DNA from: Pseudomonas kitaguniensis
Lineage (GTDB): Bacteria > Pseudomonadota > Gammaproteobacteria > Pseudomonadales > Pseudomonadaceae
Assembly: GCF_009296165.1 (NCBI RefSeq)
Contig: NZ_VUAZ01000042.1
Location: 1 to 64,000 of the forward strand
DNA: 64,000 nt
Direction of reading: 5' to 3'
The translations under genes and the position numbers were made by a program. The notes under the pieces are model-generated. The model was not told where the DNA came from. It was given only the letters and a program-made list of their open reading frames with translations, and made no database searches. This document shows positions 30,064 to 39,477 of the stretch, piece by piece (within the stretch, counting starts at the first letter, position 1; every line of letters begins with the position of its first letter).

Positions 30064-30552
30064 TCAATTGATTTTATAGCGACGACGTAACCCACGCAGA
30101 CCGAAACTGACCCATGGCCATAACAACGCACTGACCAGGGCTGGCAGCACCAGCGCCAAAGTCGGCTGGCGGTTACCGGTCAAGGCGCTGAGCCACAGTT
30201 GCACCAACTGCGCCAGGCCAAAAATAACCAGGATCACCAGGCATTGCTGCCACATGGGAAACATACGCAGCCGCTGCTGCAACGACAGCACCAGGAAGGT
30301 GATCAAAGTCAGGATCAACGCGTTCTGGCCCAGCAAGGTGCCATACAGCACGTCTTCCGCCAAGCCCAGACACATTGCCGTGACCATCCCGACTTTGTGC
30401 GGCAGCATCAGCGACCAGAATGCCAGCAGCAATGCCAGCCATAAAGGACGCAGGATTTCCATGAATTGCGGCAACGGCGAAACGCTGAGCAGCAAACCAA
30501 TGGCGAAGGTCAGCCAGACGATCCAGCCATTGTGCGGATGAGTACCGGCCAT
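30064..30552 (-). CDS. mreD: Rod shape-determining protein MreD
   Basis: A 162-aa polytopic inner-membrane protein with about five hydrophobic helices and a basic C-terminus (LRGLRRRYKIN). It works with MreB, MreC, RodA and PBP2 in side-wall synthesis. Its start shares a base with the mreC stop, so the two are translationally coupled. Confidence 0.93.
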   Translation of the reverse strand: MAGTHPHNGWIVWLTFAIGLLLSVSPLPQFMEILRPLWLALLLAFWSLMLPHKVGMVTAMCLGLAEDVLYGTLLGQNALILTLITFLVLSLQQRLRMFPMWQQCLVILVIFGLAQLVQLWLSALTGNRQPTLALVLPALVSALLWPWVSFGLRGLRRRYKIN

Positions 30553-31667
30553 TATTCCTCCCTCTGCCGCGTGGTTGCAGGCGCTGCGGCTGCGGGCCGA
30601 GTTGCCGGCGTGGTGGCGGCAGGCGGTTTGGCCGCAGGGGTTGTGGCTGCCGGCGTGGTTGCAGTCGGTTTGCTAGCGGCCGGTTTGGCTTGGCGTGCGC
30701 TGTGGGCCGCAGGTTTCACCGGCGTCGCCACTGGCGCCGCCGTGGCCTGGGCAGGTGCGGGTGGCCCAACGAACGCCGGTTTCGGCACCGTGGCAGGAAT
30801 CGTCTGTACAGTGCCGTTTTGCTTGTCTTCCGCTTCCTGCGCCTGGGCGGCGTCGTTAGCGCGCTCTTCCGGGGTGCGGTTGTCGCTGAACACCAGCAGC
30901 AGGTAGCGGCTGCGGTTCAGGGCGGCGGTTGGCACCGCGCGGACAATGGCAAACGGCTGGCCGGAATCGTGGATCACTTCCTTGACCGTCGCCACCGGGT
31001 AACCCGCCGGGAACCGCTGGCCCAGGCCGGAGCTGACCAGCAAGTCGCCTTCTTTAATATCGGCAGTGTCGGCCACATGCCGCAACTCCAGGCGTTCCGG
31101 GTTACCGGTGCCGCTGGCAATTGCGCGCAAGCCGTTACGGTTAACCTGCACCGGAATACTGTGGGTCGTGTCCGTCAGCAGCAATACCCGCGAGGTGTAG
31201 GGCATCAACTCAACCACCTGCCCCATCAGGCCACGGGCATCGAGTACCGGCTGGCCGAGGACCACACCGTCGCGCTCACCCTTGTTGATGATGATGCGAT
31301 GGGTAAAGGGGTTGGGGTCCATGCCGATCAACTCGGCCACTTCGACCTTTTCATTGACCAACGCGGAAGAATTGAGCAACTCGCGCAGCCGAACGTTCTG
31401 CTCGGTGAGGGCCGCGAGCTTCTGCATGCGCCCCTGCAACAGCAGGTTTTCAGTCTTGAGCTTTTCGTTCTCGGCGACAAGCTCGGTGCGGCTGCCGAAT
31501 TGGCTGGCCACGCCCTGATAGAGCCGTTGTGGCAGGTCGGTGATCCAGTAAGTCTGCATCAACACCAGCGACATCTGGCTACGCACCGGCTTGAGCAGTG
31601 CAAAGCGGGCATCGACCACCATCAGCGCGACCGAAAGCACGACCAGCACCAATAAGCGCACGCCCAA
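30552..31667 (-). CDS. mreC: Rod shape-determining protein MreC
   Basis: A 371-aa bitopic protein: an N-terminal helix (VRLLVLVVLSVALMVVDARF), a coiled coil (about 60-95, ELVAENEKLKTENLLLQGRM), then beta-barrel domains in the periplasm. The last roughly 70 residues form a low-complexity Ala/Pro/Thr tail with repeated AATTPA-type units; such a tail is variable in pseudomonads and probably disordered. It lies 169 bases after mreB, with a strong hairpin in between. Confidence 0.94.
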   Translation of the reverse strand: MGVRLLVLVVLSVALMVVDARFALLKPVRSQMSLVLMQTYWITDLPQRLYQGVASQFGSRTELVAENEKLKTENLLLQGRMQKLAALTEQNVRLRELLNSSALVNEKVEVAELIGMDPNPFTHRIIINKGERDGVVLGQPVLDARGLMGQVVELMPYTSRVLLLTDTTHSIPVQVNRNGLRAIASGTGNPERLELRHVADTADIKEGDLLVSSGLGQRFPAGYPVATVKEVIHDSGQPFAIVRAVPTAALNRSRYLLLVFSDNRTPEERANDAAQAQEAEDKQNGTVQTIPATVPKPAFVGPPAPAQATAAPVATPVKPAAHSARQAKPAASKPTATTPAATTPAAKPPAATTPATRPAAAAPATTRQREE

Positions 31668-31781
31668 TGAGGGGCCTTTGGCGAAAAGCGGTTTAATAAG
31701 CCGCTCCTCCCAGGCAAACGTTGTCTTTATTCATACGGCATCAAACCGGCCTGGATGCAGATTGAAGAAGATAAACGCCAA

Positions 31782-31807
31782 CAGGCAGCACTGCAAAGTG
31801 CTGCCTG
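31782..31807 (-). terminator. Perfect hairpin between mreB and mreC
   Basis: CAGGCAGCACT-GCAA-AGTGCTGCCTG: an 11-bp perfect stem with a tetraloop, 30 bases after the mreB stop. No T-run follows on the minus strand (TTGGCG). It may act as a partial terminator or mRNA stabiliser that keeps mreB above mreCD. Confidence 0.6.
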
Positions 31808-31836
31808 CGGGCGATGCATGAACCGTCCCGGCAATA

Positions 31837-32886
<1,050 letters not shown>

Positions 32887-32918
32887 CTAGGCAACGCGTG
32901 GGTAAAAAAGTGCGGCAA

Positions 32919-32947
32919 ACTCTAACAACGACAGGGATTTTGGGCAA
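32919..32947 (-). promoter_or_regulatory. Candidate sigma-70 promoter of mreB
   Basis: On the minus strand TTGCCC (32942-32947) and TAGAGT (32919-32924) are spaced by 17 bases. They lie about 45 bases upstream of the mreB start, in the divergent mreB/gatC gap. Confidence 0.5.
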
Positions 32948-33033
32948 GGCGCCAATGTGCTAAATTGGCCGACTTTCTGTGCACCAACCCCCACAATCGC
33001 GGCCATATGACCGTAGAAATGCGGTAGTGTTCC

Positions 33034-33039
33034 TACAAT
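33034..33039 (+). promoter_or_regulatory. Candidate -10 box for gatCAB
   Basis: TACAAT lies 46 bases before the gatC start in the divergent intergenic region. A matching -35 is not obvious. Confidence 0.35.
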
Positions 33040-33084
33040 CTAACACACGGATAGCTTCCGTTCTGTTTTCCACTGGAGAATCCC

Positions 33085-33372
33085 ATGGCGCTTGAACGCT
33101 CCGACGTGGAAAAAATCGCTCATTTGGCCTGCCTGGGCCTTAATGAAGCCGATCTTCCACAGACCACCGCAGCCCTGAACAGCATTCTCGGGCTGGTCGA
33201 CCACATGCAAGCCGTGAATACCGACGGCATCGAGCCCCTGGCTCACCCGCTGGAAGCCAGCCAGCGCCTGCGCGCAGACGTCGTGACCGAGCGCAATAAC
33301 CGCGAGGCTTACCAGTCCATCGCGCCAGCGGTCGAAAACGGCCTGTACCTGGTTCCGAAAGTCATCGACTAA
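33085..33372 (+). CDS. gatC: Aspartyl/glutamyl-tRNA amidotransferase subunit C
   Basis: A 95-aa small subunit that wraps GatA and GatB and stabilises the GatCAB amidotransferase, which converts Asp-tRNA(Asn), and in some bacteria Glu-tRNA(Gln), to the amidated form. The start [19 protein letters not shown] follows CTGGAGAATCCC. It is the first gene of gatCAB. Confidence 0.94.
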   Translation: MALERSDVEKIAHLACLGLNEADLPQTTAALNSILGLVDHMQAVNTDGIEPLAHPLEASQRLRADVVTERNNREAYQSIAPAVENGLYLVPKVID

Positions 33373-33388
33373 AGGGAAAGAGCCTGCA

Positions 33389-34839
33389 ATGCATCACATG
33401 ACTCTGGCCGAGATCGCCCGCGGTCTCGCCGACAAAAAGTTTTCTTCCGAAGAGCTGACCAAGACCCTGCTGGCGCGTATCGCCGAGCTTGATCCTGCGG
33501 TCAACAGCTTCATCAGCCTCACTGAAGATCTGGCTCTGAGCCAGGCCAAGGCCGCCGACGCACGTCGCGCCAACGGTGAAAATGGCCCGCTGCTGGGTGC
33601 TCCAATCGCCCACAAAGACCTGTTCTGCACTCAGGGTATTCGCACCAGTTGCGGCTCCAAAATGCTCGACAACTTCAAAGCACCGTATGACGCCACCGTG
33701 GTCGCCAAGCTGGCCGCCGCCGGCGCCGTGACGCTGGGCAAGACCAACATGGACGAATTCGCCATGGGTTCGGCCAACGAGTCGAGCTACTACGGCGCGG
33801 TGAAAAACCCGTGGAACCTTGCACACGTGCCGGGCGGCTCGTCCGGCGGTTCGGCTGCGGCCGTTGCCGCGCGCTTCTTGCCGGCCGCCACCGCCACCGA
33901 CACCGGCGGCTCGATCCGCCAGCCTGCAGCCTTCACTAACCTCACCGGTTTGAAGCCGACCTACGGTCGCGTTTCCCGCTGGGGCATGATCGCCTACGCG
34001 TCGAGCCTGGATCAGGGCGGCCCGTTGGCGCGCACTGCTGAAGACTGCGCGATTTTGTTACAAGGTATGGCCGGGTTCGATAAACAGGACTCCACCAGCA
34101 TCGACGAGCCGGTACCGGACTACAGCGCCAGCCTGAATACGTCGATCAAGGGCCTGCGTATCGGCGTGCCGAAAGAGTATTTCAGCGCTGGCCTCGACCC
34201 GCGTATCGCTGAATTGGTGCACAACAGCGTCAAAGAGCTGGAAAAGCTCGGCGCGGTGATCAAGGAAATCAGCCTGCCGAACAACCAGCACGCGATTCCT
34301 GCGTACTACGTGATCGCGCCGGCAGAAGCCTCGTCCAACCTGTCGCGGTTCGACGGCGTGCGTTTCGGCTATCGCTGCGAAAACCCGAAAGACCTCACCG
34401 ACCTTTATAAGCGCTCGCGTGGCGAAGGTTTCGGGGTGGAAGTACAACGCCGGATCATGGTCGGTGCCTACGCGCTGTCGGCCGGCTATTACGATGCGTA
34501 CTACCTCAAGGCGCAAAAAATCCGTCGCCTGATCAAGAACGACTTCATGGCGGCCTTTGAAGAAGTCGACGTGATCCTCGGCCCAACCACGCCGAACCCG
34601 GCCTGGAAGATAGGCGCCAAGACCGGCGACCCGATCGCCGAGTACCTGGAAGACCTGTACACCATCACCGCCAACCTCGCGGGCTTGCCGGGCTTGTCGA
34701 TGCCCGCAGGTTTTGTCGATGGCCTGCCGGTCGCGTGCAATTGCTCGCCCCGTATTTCCAGGAAGGCCGCCTGCTCAATGTGGCGCACCAGTACCAGTTG
34801 AACACCGACTGGCACACCCGCACCCCTACCGGCTTCTGA
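33389..34839 (+). pseudogene. gatA: Aspartyl/glutamyl-tRNA amidotransferase subunit A, 1-base frameshift near the C-terminus
   Basis: The amidase-signature subunit that releases ammonia from glutamine. The Ser-cisSer-Lys triad is K76 (APIAHKDLF), S151 ([10 protein letters not shown]) and S175 ([10 protein letters not shown]). The frame holds up to GFVDGLPV (about 448), then shifts: the sequence reads CCGGTCGCGTGCAATTG where CCGGTCGGCGTGCAATTG would give PVGVQLLAP. With one G added the protein ends HTRTPTGF at 34839 and is 483 aa, the normal length. As read, it gains a foreign tail and stops at 34801. GatA is expected to be essential in Pseudomonas for Asn-tRNA, so a sequence error is likely. 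Confidence 0.92.
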
Positions 34840-34849
34840 GGAGAACACT

Positions 34850-36316
34850 ATGCAATGGGAAGTTGTGATCGGGCTGGAGATTCATACCCAGCTCGCCACC
34901 CAATCGAAGATTTTCTCCGGTAGCGCCACCACGTTCGGTTCCGAGCCGAACACCCAGGCGAGCCTGGTAGACCTGGGCATGCCCGGCGTGCTGCCGGTGT
35001 TGAACCAGGAAGCGGTACGCATGGCGGTGATGTTCGGCTTGGCGATTGACGCCGAAATCGGCCAGCACAACGTGTTCGCGCGCAAAAACTACTTCTACCC
35101 GGACCTGCCCAAGGGCTACCAGATCAGCCAGATGGAATTGCCGATTGTCGGCAAGGGCTACCTGGACATCCCGCTGGAAGACGGCACCATCAAACGTGTC
35201 GGCGTGACCCGCGCGCACCTGGAAGAAGACGCCGGCAAGAGCCTGCACGAAGAATTCCCGGGCGCCACCGGTATCGACTTGAACCGCGCCGGTACGCCGT
35301 TGCTGGAGATCGTGTCCGAGCCGGACATGCGTAACGCCAAGGAAGCCGTGGCCTACGTCAAGACCATCCACGCGCTGGTGCGCTACCTGGGCATCTGCGA
35401 CGGCAACATGGCCGAAGGCTCGCTGCGTTGCGACTGCAACGTGTCGATCCGCCCCAAAGGCCAGGCCGAATACGGCACCCGCTGCGAGATCAAGAACGTT
35501 AACTCGTTCCGCTTCATCGAGAAGGCGATCAACAGCGAAGTACGCCGCCAGATCGAACTGATCGAAGACGGCGGCAAGGTGATCCAGCAAACGCGCCTGT
35601 ACGACCCGAACAAAGACGAAACCCGCGCCATGCGCAGCAAAGAGGAAGCCAACGACTACCGTTACTTCCCCGACCCGGACCTGTTGCCGGTGGTCATCGA
35701 GGACTCGTTCCTGAATGACGTGCGCGCCACTTTGCCGGAATTGCCGCAGCAAAAACGCGAGCGCTTCCAGGCGCAGTTCGGCCTGTCGGTTTACGATGCC
35801 AGCGTTTTGGCCTCCAGCCGTGAACAAGCCAACTACTTCGAAAAAGTCGTGAGCATTGCCGGCGACGCCAAGCTGGCAGCCAACTGGGTGATGGTTGAGC
35901 TGGGCAGCCTGTTGAATAAAATGGACGTCGATATCGGTAACGCACCAGTCAGCGCCGAGGAGCTAGGCGGTATGTTGCTGCGCATCAGCGACAAAACCAT
36001 TTCTGGCAAGATCGCGAAGAAGATTTTTGAAATAATGTCTTCCGGCGAGGAAAGCTTGGTGACTGGCCTAGGTCGCGCTGATTGGATTATTGAAGAACAA
36101 GGTCTCAAACAAGTCACTGACAGCGGCCAGATTGATGAGGTACTCAACCAAGTACTCCTCGACAATGCCGAACAAGTCGAGCAATACCGCGCGGCAGACG
36201 AAGCCAAGCGCGGCAAAATGTTCGGCTTCTTTGTCGGCCAGGCAATGAAAGCCTCCAAAGGCAAAGCCAACCCGCAACAGGTAAACGAACTGCTGAAAAG
36301 CAAGCTCGAAGGCTGA
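34850..36316 (+). CDS. gatB: Aspartyl/glutamyl-tRNA amidotransferase subunit B
   Basis: A 488-aa subunit that binds the mischarged tRNA and carries the kinase/amidation site fed with ammonia by GatA. The start [20 protein letters not shown] is typical, with GAGGAGAAC as ribosome site. The central [13 protein letters not shown] and the C-terminal YqeY-like tail ([11 protein letters not shown]) are present. It starts 10 bases after the restored gatA end. Confidence 0.95.
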   Translation: MQWEVVIGLEIHTQLATQSKIFSGSATTFGSEPNTQASLVDLGMPGVLPVLNQEAVRMAVMFGLAIDAEIGQHNVFARKNYFYPDLPKGYQISQMELPIVGKGYLDIPLEDGTIKRVGVTRAHLEEDAGKSLHEEFPGATGIDLNRAGTPLLEIVSEPDMRNAKEAVAYVKTIHALVRYLGICDGNMAEGSLRCDCNVSIRPKGQAEYGTRCEIKNVNSFRFIEKAINSEVRRQIELIEDGGKVIQQTRLYDPNKDETRAMRSKEEANDYRYFPDPDLLPVVIEDSFLNDVRATLPELPQQKRERFQAQFGLSVYDASVLASSREQANYFEKVVSIAGDAKLAANWVMVELGSLLNKMDVDIGNAPVSAEELGGMLLRISDKTISGKIAKKIFEIMSSGEESLVTGLGRADWIIEEQGLKQVTDSGQIDEVLNQVLLDNAEQVEQYRAADEAKRGKMFGFFVGQAMKASKGKANPQQVNELLKSKLEG

Positions 36317-36378
36317 TCGCAGTGAATGGCCCGGGCGGGGTTTCACGCCCCACTCGGGCCCTTGTTGCAAAGGTTTGT

Positions 36379-36421
36379 GTGGGAAGGGGCTTTTTGTGGG
36401 AGAGAGCAAGCCCCCTCCCAC
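36379..36421. repeat. Degenerate REP hairpin
   Basis: GTGGGAAGGGGCTT pairs imperfectly with AAGCCCCCTCCCAC across a short loop containing TTGTGGGAGAGAGC. It lies between gatB and the RlpA-like gene. Confidence 0.65.
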
Positions 36422-36460
36422 CTCTGCCGGTGACGACATGACTTTCGGGGCACAGTGAAA

Positions 36461-36832
36461 ATGAAGCGCCTACTCGGCCTGCTGGCCCTGTTCTCTCTGC
36501 TGGCCGGTTGCGCCAGCGGCCTCATCGACCCCAACGGCTCCGACGAAAGCGGCACCGCCTCGTATTACGGCGCCAAGCACCATGGCAACAAAACTGCCAG
36601 CGGTGAACCCTTCAACCAGAACACCCTGACCGCCGCCCATCGGCGCCTGCCCTTCGGCACGCAGGTCAAGGTGACCAATCTCGCCAACGGCAGATCTGTC
36701 GTGGTACGCATTAATGATCGCGGCCCGCATACTCGCGGGCGCCTGATCGACGTTTCACGCAGGGCCGCCGAACAACTCGGTATGCTCGGCACTGGTACAG
36801 CACGCGTACGTGTGCAGGCCATGAGCAATTAA
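36461..36832 (+). CDS. RlpA-like septal ring lipoprotein
   Basis: A 123-aa small lipoprotein with a double-psi beta-barrel (DPBB) domain. The signal MKRLLGLLALFSLLAGCAS has a lipobox LAGC giving a diacylated cysteine. The DPBB core includes GTASYYGAKHHGNKTASGE, LTAAHRRLPFGTQVKV and VVRINDRGPH, the last carrying the catalytic-type Asp/His of RlpA transglycosylases that cut denuded glycan. It lacks the C-terminal SPOR domain of true RlpA, so it resembles the small RlpA-family paralogues of Pseudomonas. A GTG two codons upstream (36455) is an alternative start. Confidence 0.85.
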   Translation: MKRLLGLLALFSLLAGCASGLIDPNGSDESGTASYYGAKHHGNKTASGEPFNQNTLTAAHRRLPFGTQVKVTNLANGRSVVVRINDRGPHTRGRLIDVSRRAAEQLGMLGTGTARVRVQAMSN

Positions 36833-36848
36833 ATAAAGGAGCCCGGCC

Positions 36849-37937
36849 ATTTTCGGATTAACCGCCCTCTCGCCCTGGAGCCTGATCGAACTGGTCAGCG
36901 GCTTGCTGTTGCTGATTGTCGGCGCCGAAATCCTGGTGCGCGCCGCCGTGCGCCTGGCGGCCAGCCTCAAGGTGCGCCCGCTGATCATCGGCCTGAGCAT
37001 CGTTGCTTTCGGCAGCAGCGCGCCGCAGATGACCGTCAGCCTGCAAGCCACCCTGGCCGGCAATACCGATATTGCCGTGGGCAGCGTGATCGGCAGCAGT
37101 ATCTTCAATATCCTCGTGACCCTGGGCCTGGCGGCACTGATCATTCCGTTACGCGTGTCGCGCCAACTGGTACGCCTGGACATCCCGGTGATGATCTTCG
37201 CCGGTTTGCTGGTGTTTACCCTGGCCTCCAATGAAGACCTGACGCCAATCGACGGCGCGCTGTTGCTGGTCGCGCTGATGGCCTACCTCGGTGTATTGCA
37301 CTACCAGACCCGCCATTCCCGCCGCCCACGCACCCTCGACACAGTGACCAGAGCGCCTTGGCTGAGCAGCGTATTGCTGATGCTCGGCGGGCTGTTGATT
37401 CTGGCACTGGCGGGGCATTTGCTGCTGGGCGCGGCGGTGGCGGTGGCGAGCGACTTGGGCCTGTCGGAGCGCATCATCGGCCTGACGCTGATCGGTGTCG
37501 GCACGTCGCTGCCATGCCTCGCCACCTCGCTGATCGCCGCCCTTCGCGGCCAGCGGGAGATTGCCGTGGGCAACGTGATCGGCAGCAACGTGTTTAACCT
37601 GCTCGGGGTGCTGGGCGTGACTGCACTGCTCGCGCCCTCGCCGCTGTCGGTATCGCCCAACGCGTTGGACTTTGACCTGCCGGTGATGCTCGGCGCGGTC
37701 GTGCTGTGCCTGCCGGTGTTCTACAGCGGTTACCGCGTGACGCGCGCCGAAGGCTTGGTGCTGCTGGGTTTGTACCTGGCGTACGGCCTGCATGTGATGG
37801 CGTTCACCACTGGCATGCCGCTGGCGAACACGCTTGAACACCTCATGCTGTATTACGTTTTGCCAGTGCTGGTGGCTTTCTTGTTGTTCAACACGCTGCG
37901 CGCCTGGCGCCGCCAACACACGAGGGAATCGCAATGA
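36849..37937 (+). CDS. CaCA-family Na+/Ca2+ antiporter-like protein with apparent ATT start
   Basis: A 362-aa inner-membrane protein with about ten helices and the two inverted alpha-repeats of the CaCA superfamily: AFGSSAPQMTVSLQATLAGN (alpha-1) and GVGTSLPCLATSLIAALRGQ (alpha-2). In both repeats the ion-binding glutamate (usual form GTSxPE) is absent, replaced by Q and C. The reading frame is closed by a stop at 36834 and has no ATG, GTG or TTG until 36903, which would cut the first helix. ATT at 36849 is preceded by AAGGAG with a 7-base spacer, so it is the probable start. It overlaps the next gene by 4 bases. Confidence 0.8.
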   Translation: MFGLTALSPWSLIELVSGLLLLIVGAEILVRAAVRLAASLKVRPLIIGLSIVAFGSSAPQMTVSLQATLAGNTDIAVGSVIGSSIFNILVTLGLAALIIPLRVSRQLVRLDIPVMIFAGLLVFTLASNEDLTPIDGALLLVALMAYLGVLHYQTRHSRRPRTLDTVTRAPWLSSVLLMLGGLLILALAGHLLLGAAVAVASDLGLSERIIGLTLIGVGTSLPCLATSLIAALRGQREIAVGNVIGSNVFNLLGVLGVTALLAPSPLSVSPNALDFDLPVMLGAVVLCLPVFYSGYRVTRAEGLVLLGLYLAYGLHVMAFTTGMPLANTLEHLMLYYVLPVLVAFLLFNTLRAWRRQHTRESQ

Positions 37938-38317
37938 CCGATCAGAAAAAGCCCGGCGTTGAAGTGCGTCGCCAGGTGATGGGCGATGTGTTCGTCGACC
38001 GCGCCTTGGGCAATGCCACCGAGTTCACCCAGCCCCTGCAGGACTTCGTCAACGAACACGCGTGGGGCAGCGTCTGGAACCGCGAGGGCTTGCCACTGAA
38101 GACGCGCAGCCTGATCACCCTCGCCGCCCTCACGGCGCTCAAATGCCCGCAGGAACTCAAGGGCCACGTGCGCGGCGCACTGAACAATGGGTGCACGGTA
38201 GAAGAGATTCGCGAGGCGCTGCTGCATTGCGCGGTGTATGCCGGGGTGCCGGCGGCGATTGACGCGTTTCGGGCGGCGCAGGAAGTGATTGATAGCTATC
38301 AGGCAGAGCGGCAGTGA
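37934..38317 (+). CDS. Carboxymuconolactone decarboxylase-family protein
   Basis: A 127-aa CMD-family protein. The C-terminal half, HVRGALNNGCTVEEIREALL followed by HCAVYAGVPAAIDAFR, is very like PcaC (4-carboxymuconolactone decarboxylase, protocatechuate pathway). No other pca gene is nearby, so a role outside that pathway is possible; AhpD-type peroxidase activity is unlikely since the CxxC motif is absent. Its ATG overlaps the antiporter stop (ATGA), so the two genes are coupled, which is unexplained. Confidence 0.8.
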   Translation: MTDQKKPGVEVRRQVMGDVFVDRALGNATEFTQPLQDFVNEHAWGSVWNREGLPLKTRSLITLAALTALKCPQELKGHVRGALNNGCTVEEIREALLHCAVYAGVPAAIDAFRAAQEVIDSYQAERQ

Positions 38318-38328
38318 CTGTTAGATAG

Positions 38329-38404
38329 CTATCGCGAGCACGCCCGCTCCCACACTTTGATCTGTTCACACATTAAAATGTGGGAGCGGGCTTGCTCGCG
38401 ATAG
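38329..38404. repeat. REPIN (inverted REP pair)
   Basis: Arm 1 (38329-38354) begins CTATCGCGAGCACGCCCGCT; arm 2 (38379-38404) begins TGTGGGAGCGGGCTTGCTCG. They are near-perfect inverted copies around a 24-base AT-rich loop. The core differs from the GTGGGAGGG type seen at 57498, so this is another REP subclass. It lies between two convergent genes. Confidence 0.85.
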
Positions 38405-38426
38405 GCCCTCAACCCCACCCCAAAAC

Positions 38427-39368
38427 TCAGATCCAGCCACCCGCCTGCAACACAAAAATCCCGATATTGGTGGTCACCGCCGCCATCAAGGTGGTGATCA
38501 CAATAATCGCCGCCGCCAGCTCATGATTCCCCTGCGCCGCCCTGGCCATCACAAAGCTGGCCGCCGCGGTCGGCGCGCCAAAGTACAAGAACAAAATCCC
38601 CAGTTCCGGCCCGCGGAAGCCCAACAGCCACGCGCCGAACGTGGCCACCAGCGGCAAACCGATCATCTTCACCAGGCTGGCACTCAGGGCCATGCTGCCG
38701 CTTTTGCGCAACGCCGCCAACGACAAGGTGCCGCCGATGCAGATCAGTGCCAGCGGCAAGGTCATGTCCGCCAAATACTGACCGGACGACTGCAGCCACC
38801 CCGGCAGGCCGATCTTGAAAATGGCGAAGGGCGCGGCTACCACCACGCTGATGATCAGCGGGTTGGCCACCACACTTTTAAAGATGCTCCACGGGTCGGA
38901 CTTGATCACCGGGCTGTACACCGCCAGCACGATGGTCGACAGCGTGTTGTAAAACAGAATCACCAGCGCCGCGAGAATCGCGCCGAGGGAGATGCCGTAG
39001 TCGCCGTACATGCTGGCCGCCAGCGCCAGGCCGATAACGCCGTTATTACCGCGAAACGCGCCCTGGGTGTAGATACCGCGGTCTTCACGCTTGCAACGAA
39101 AAATCGCCCAACCCCAGGCCAGGGCAAAGCTCAGCAACGTGGCGACGGCAAAGTAAATCAGCAAACCCGGCTTGAGCGCCGAGTGCAGGTCGGCATGCAG
39201 GATGCCCAGGAACAGCAGCGCCGGCATGGTGACGTTGAACACCAGGGAGGAAGCTGTGTGGATAAAGTTGTCGTTGATCCAGTTGATGCGCTTGAGCAGC
39301 ACACCCAGAAACAGCATGGCAAACACCGGCGCGGTGATGGTCAGGGTGGTGAGGAAGATAGCCAGCAT
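38427..39368 (-). CDS. AEC-family (auxin efflux carrier-like) transporter
   Basis: A 313-aa inner-membrane carrier with about ten helices, of the AEC family (malonate/malate/auxin carrier type; substrate unknown). The two halves show the family signs FNVTMPALLFLGILHADL and the crossing-helix segments ALICIGGTLSLAALRKSG. The start MLAIFLTTLTITAPVFAML at 39368 was taken; its ribosome site is weak (AAGG 12 bases upstream). The gene ends next to the galactarate cluster and lies on the same strand, but a role in sugar-acid transport is only a guess. Confidence 0.8.
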   Translation of the reverse strand: MLAIFLTTLTITAPVFAMLFLGVLLKRINWINDNFIHTASSLVFNVTMPALLFLGILHADLHSALKPGLLIYFAVATLLSFALAWGWAIFRCKREDRGIYTQGAFRGNNGVIGLALAASMYGDYGISLGAILAALVILFYNTLSTIVLAVYSPVIKSDPWSIFKSVVANPLIISVVVAAPFAIFKIGLPGWLQSSGQYLADMTLPLALICIGGTLSLAALRKSGSMALSASLVKMIGLPLVATFGAWLLGFRGPELGILFLYFGAPTAAASFVMARAAQGNHELAAAIIVITTLMAAVTTNIGIFVLQAGGWI

Positions 39369-39477
39369 GCCGGGGAGAACCTTGGTGAGCGTCGTTAGTT
39401 GGCTAATGATAAGCCATACAGCGCTGTGGCGTCTGGTAGGCCGCCATCGCCTAGCTCGCGATGGCGGCGACTCGGTC

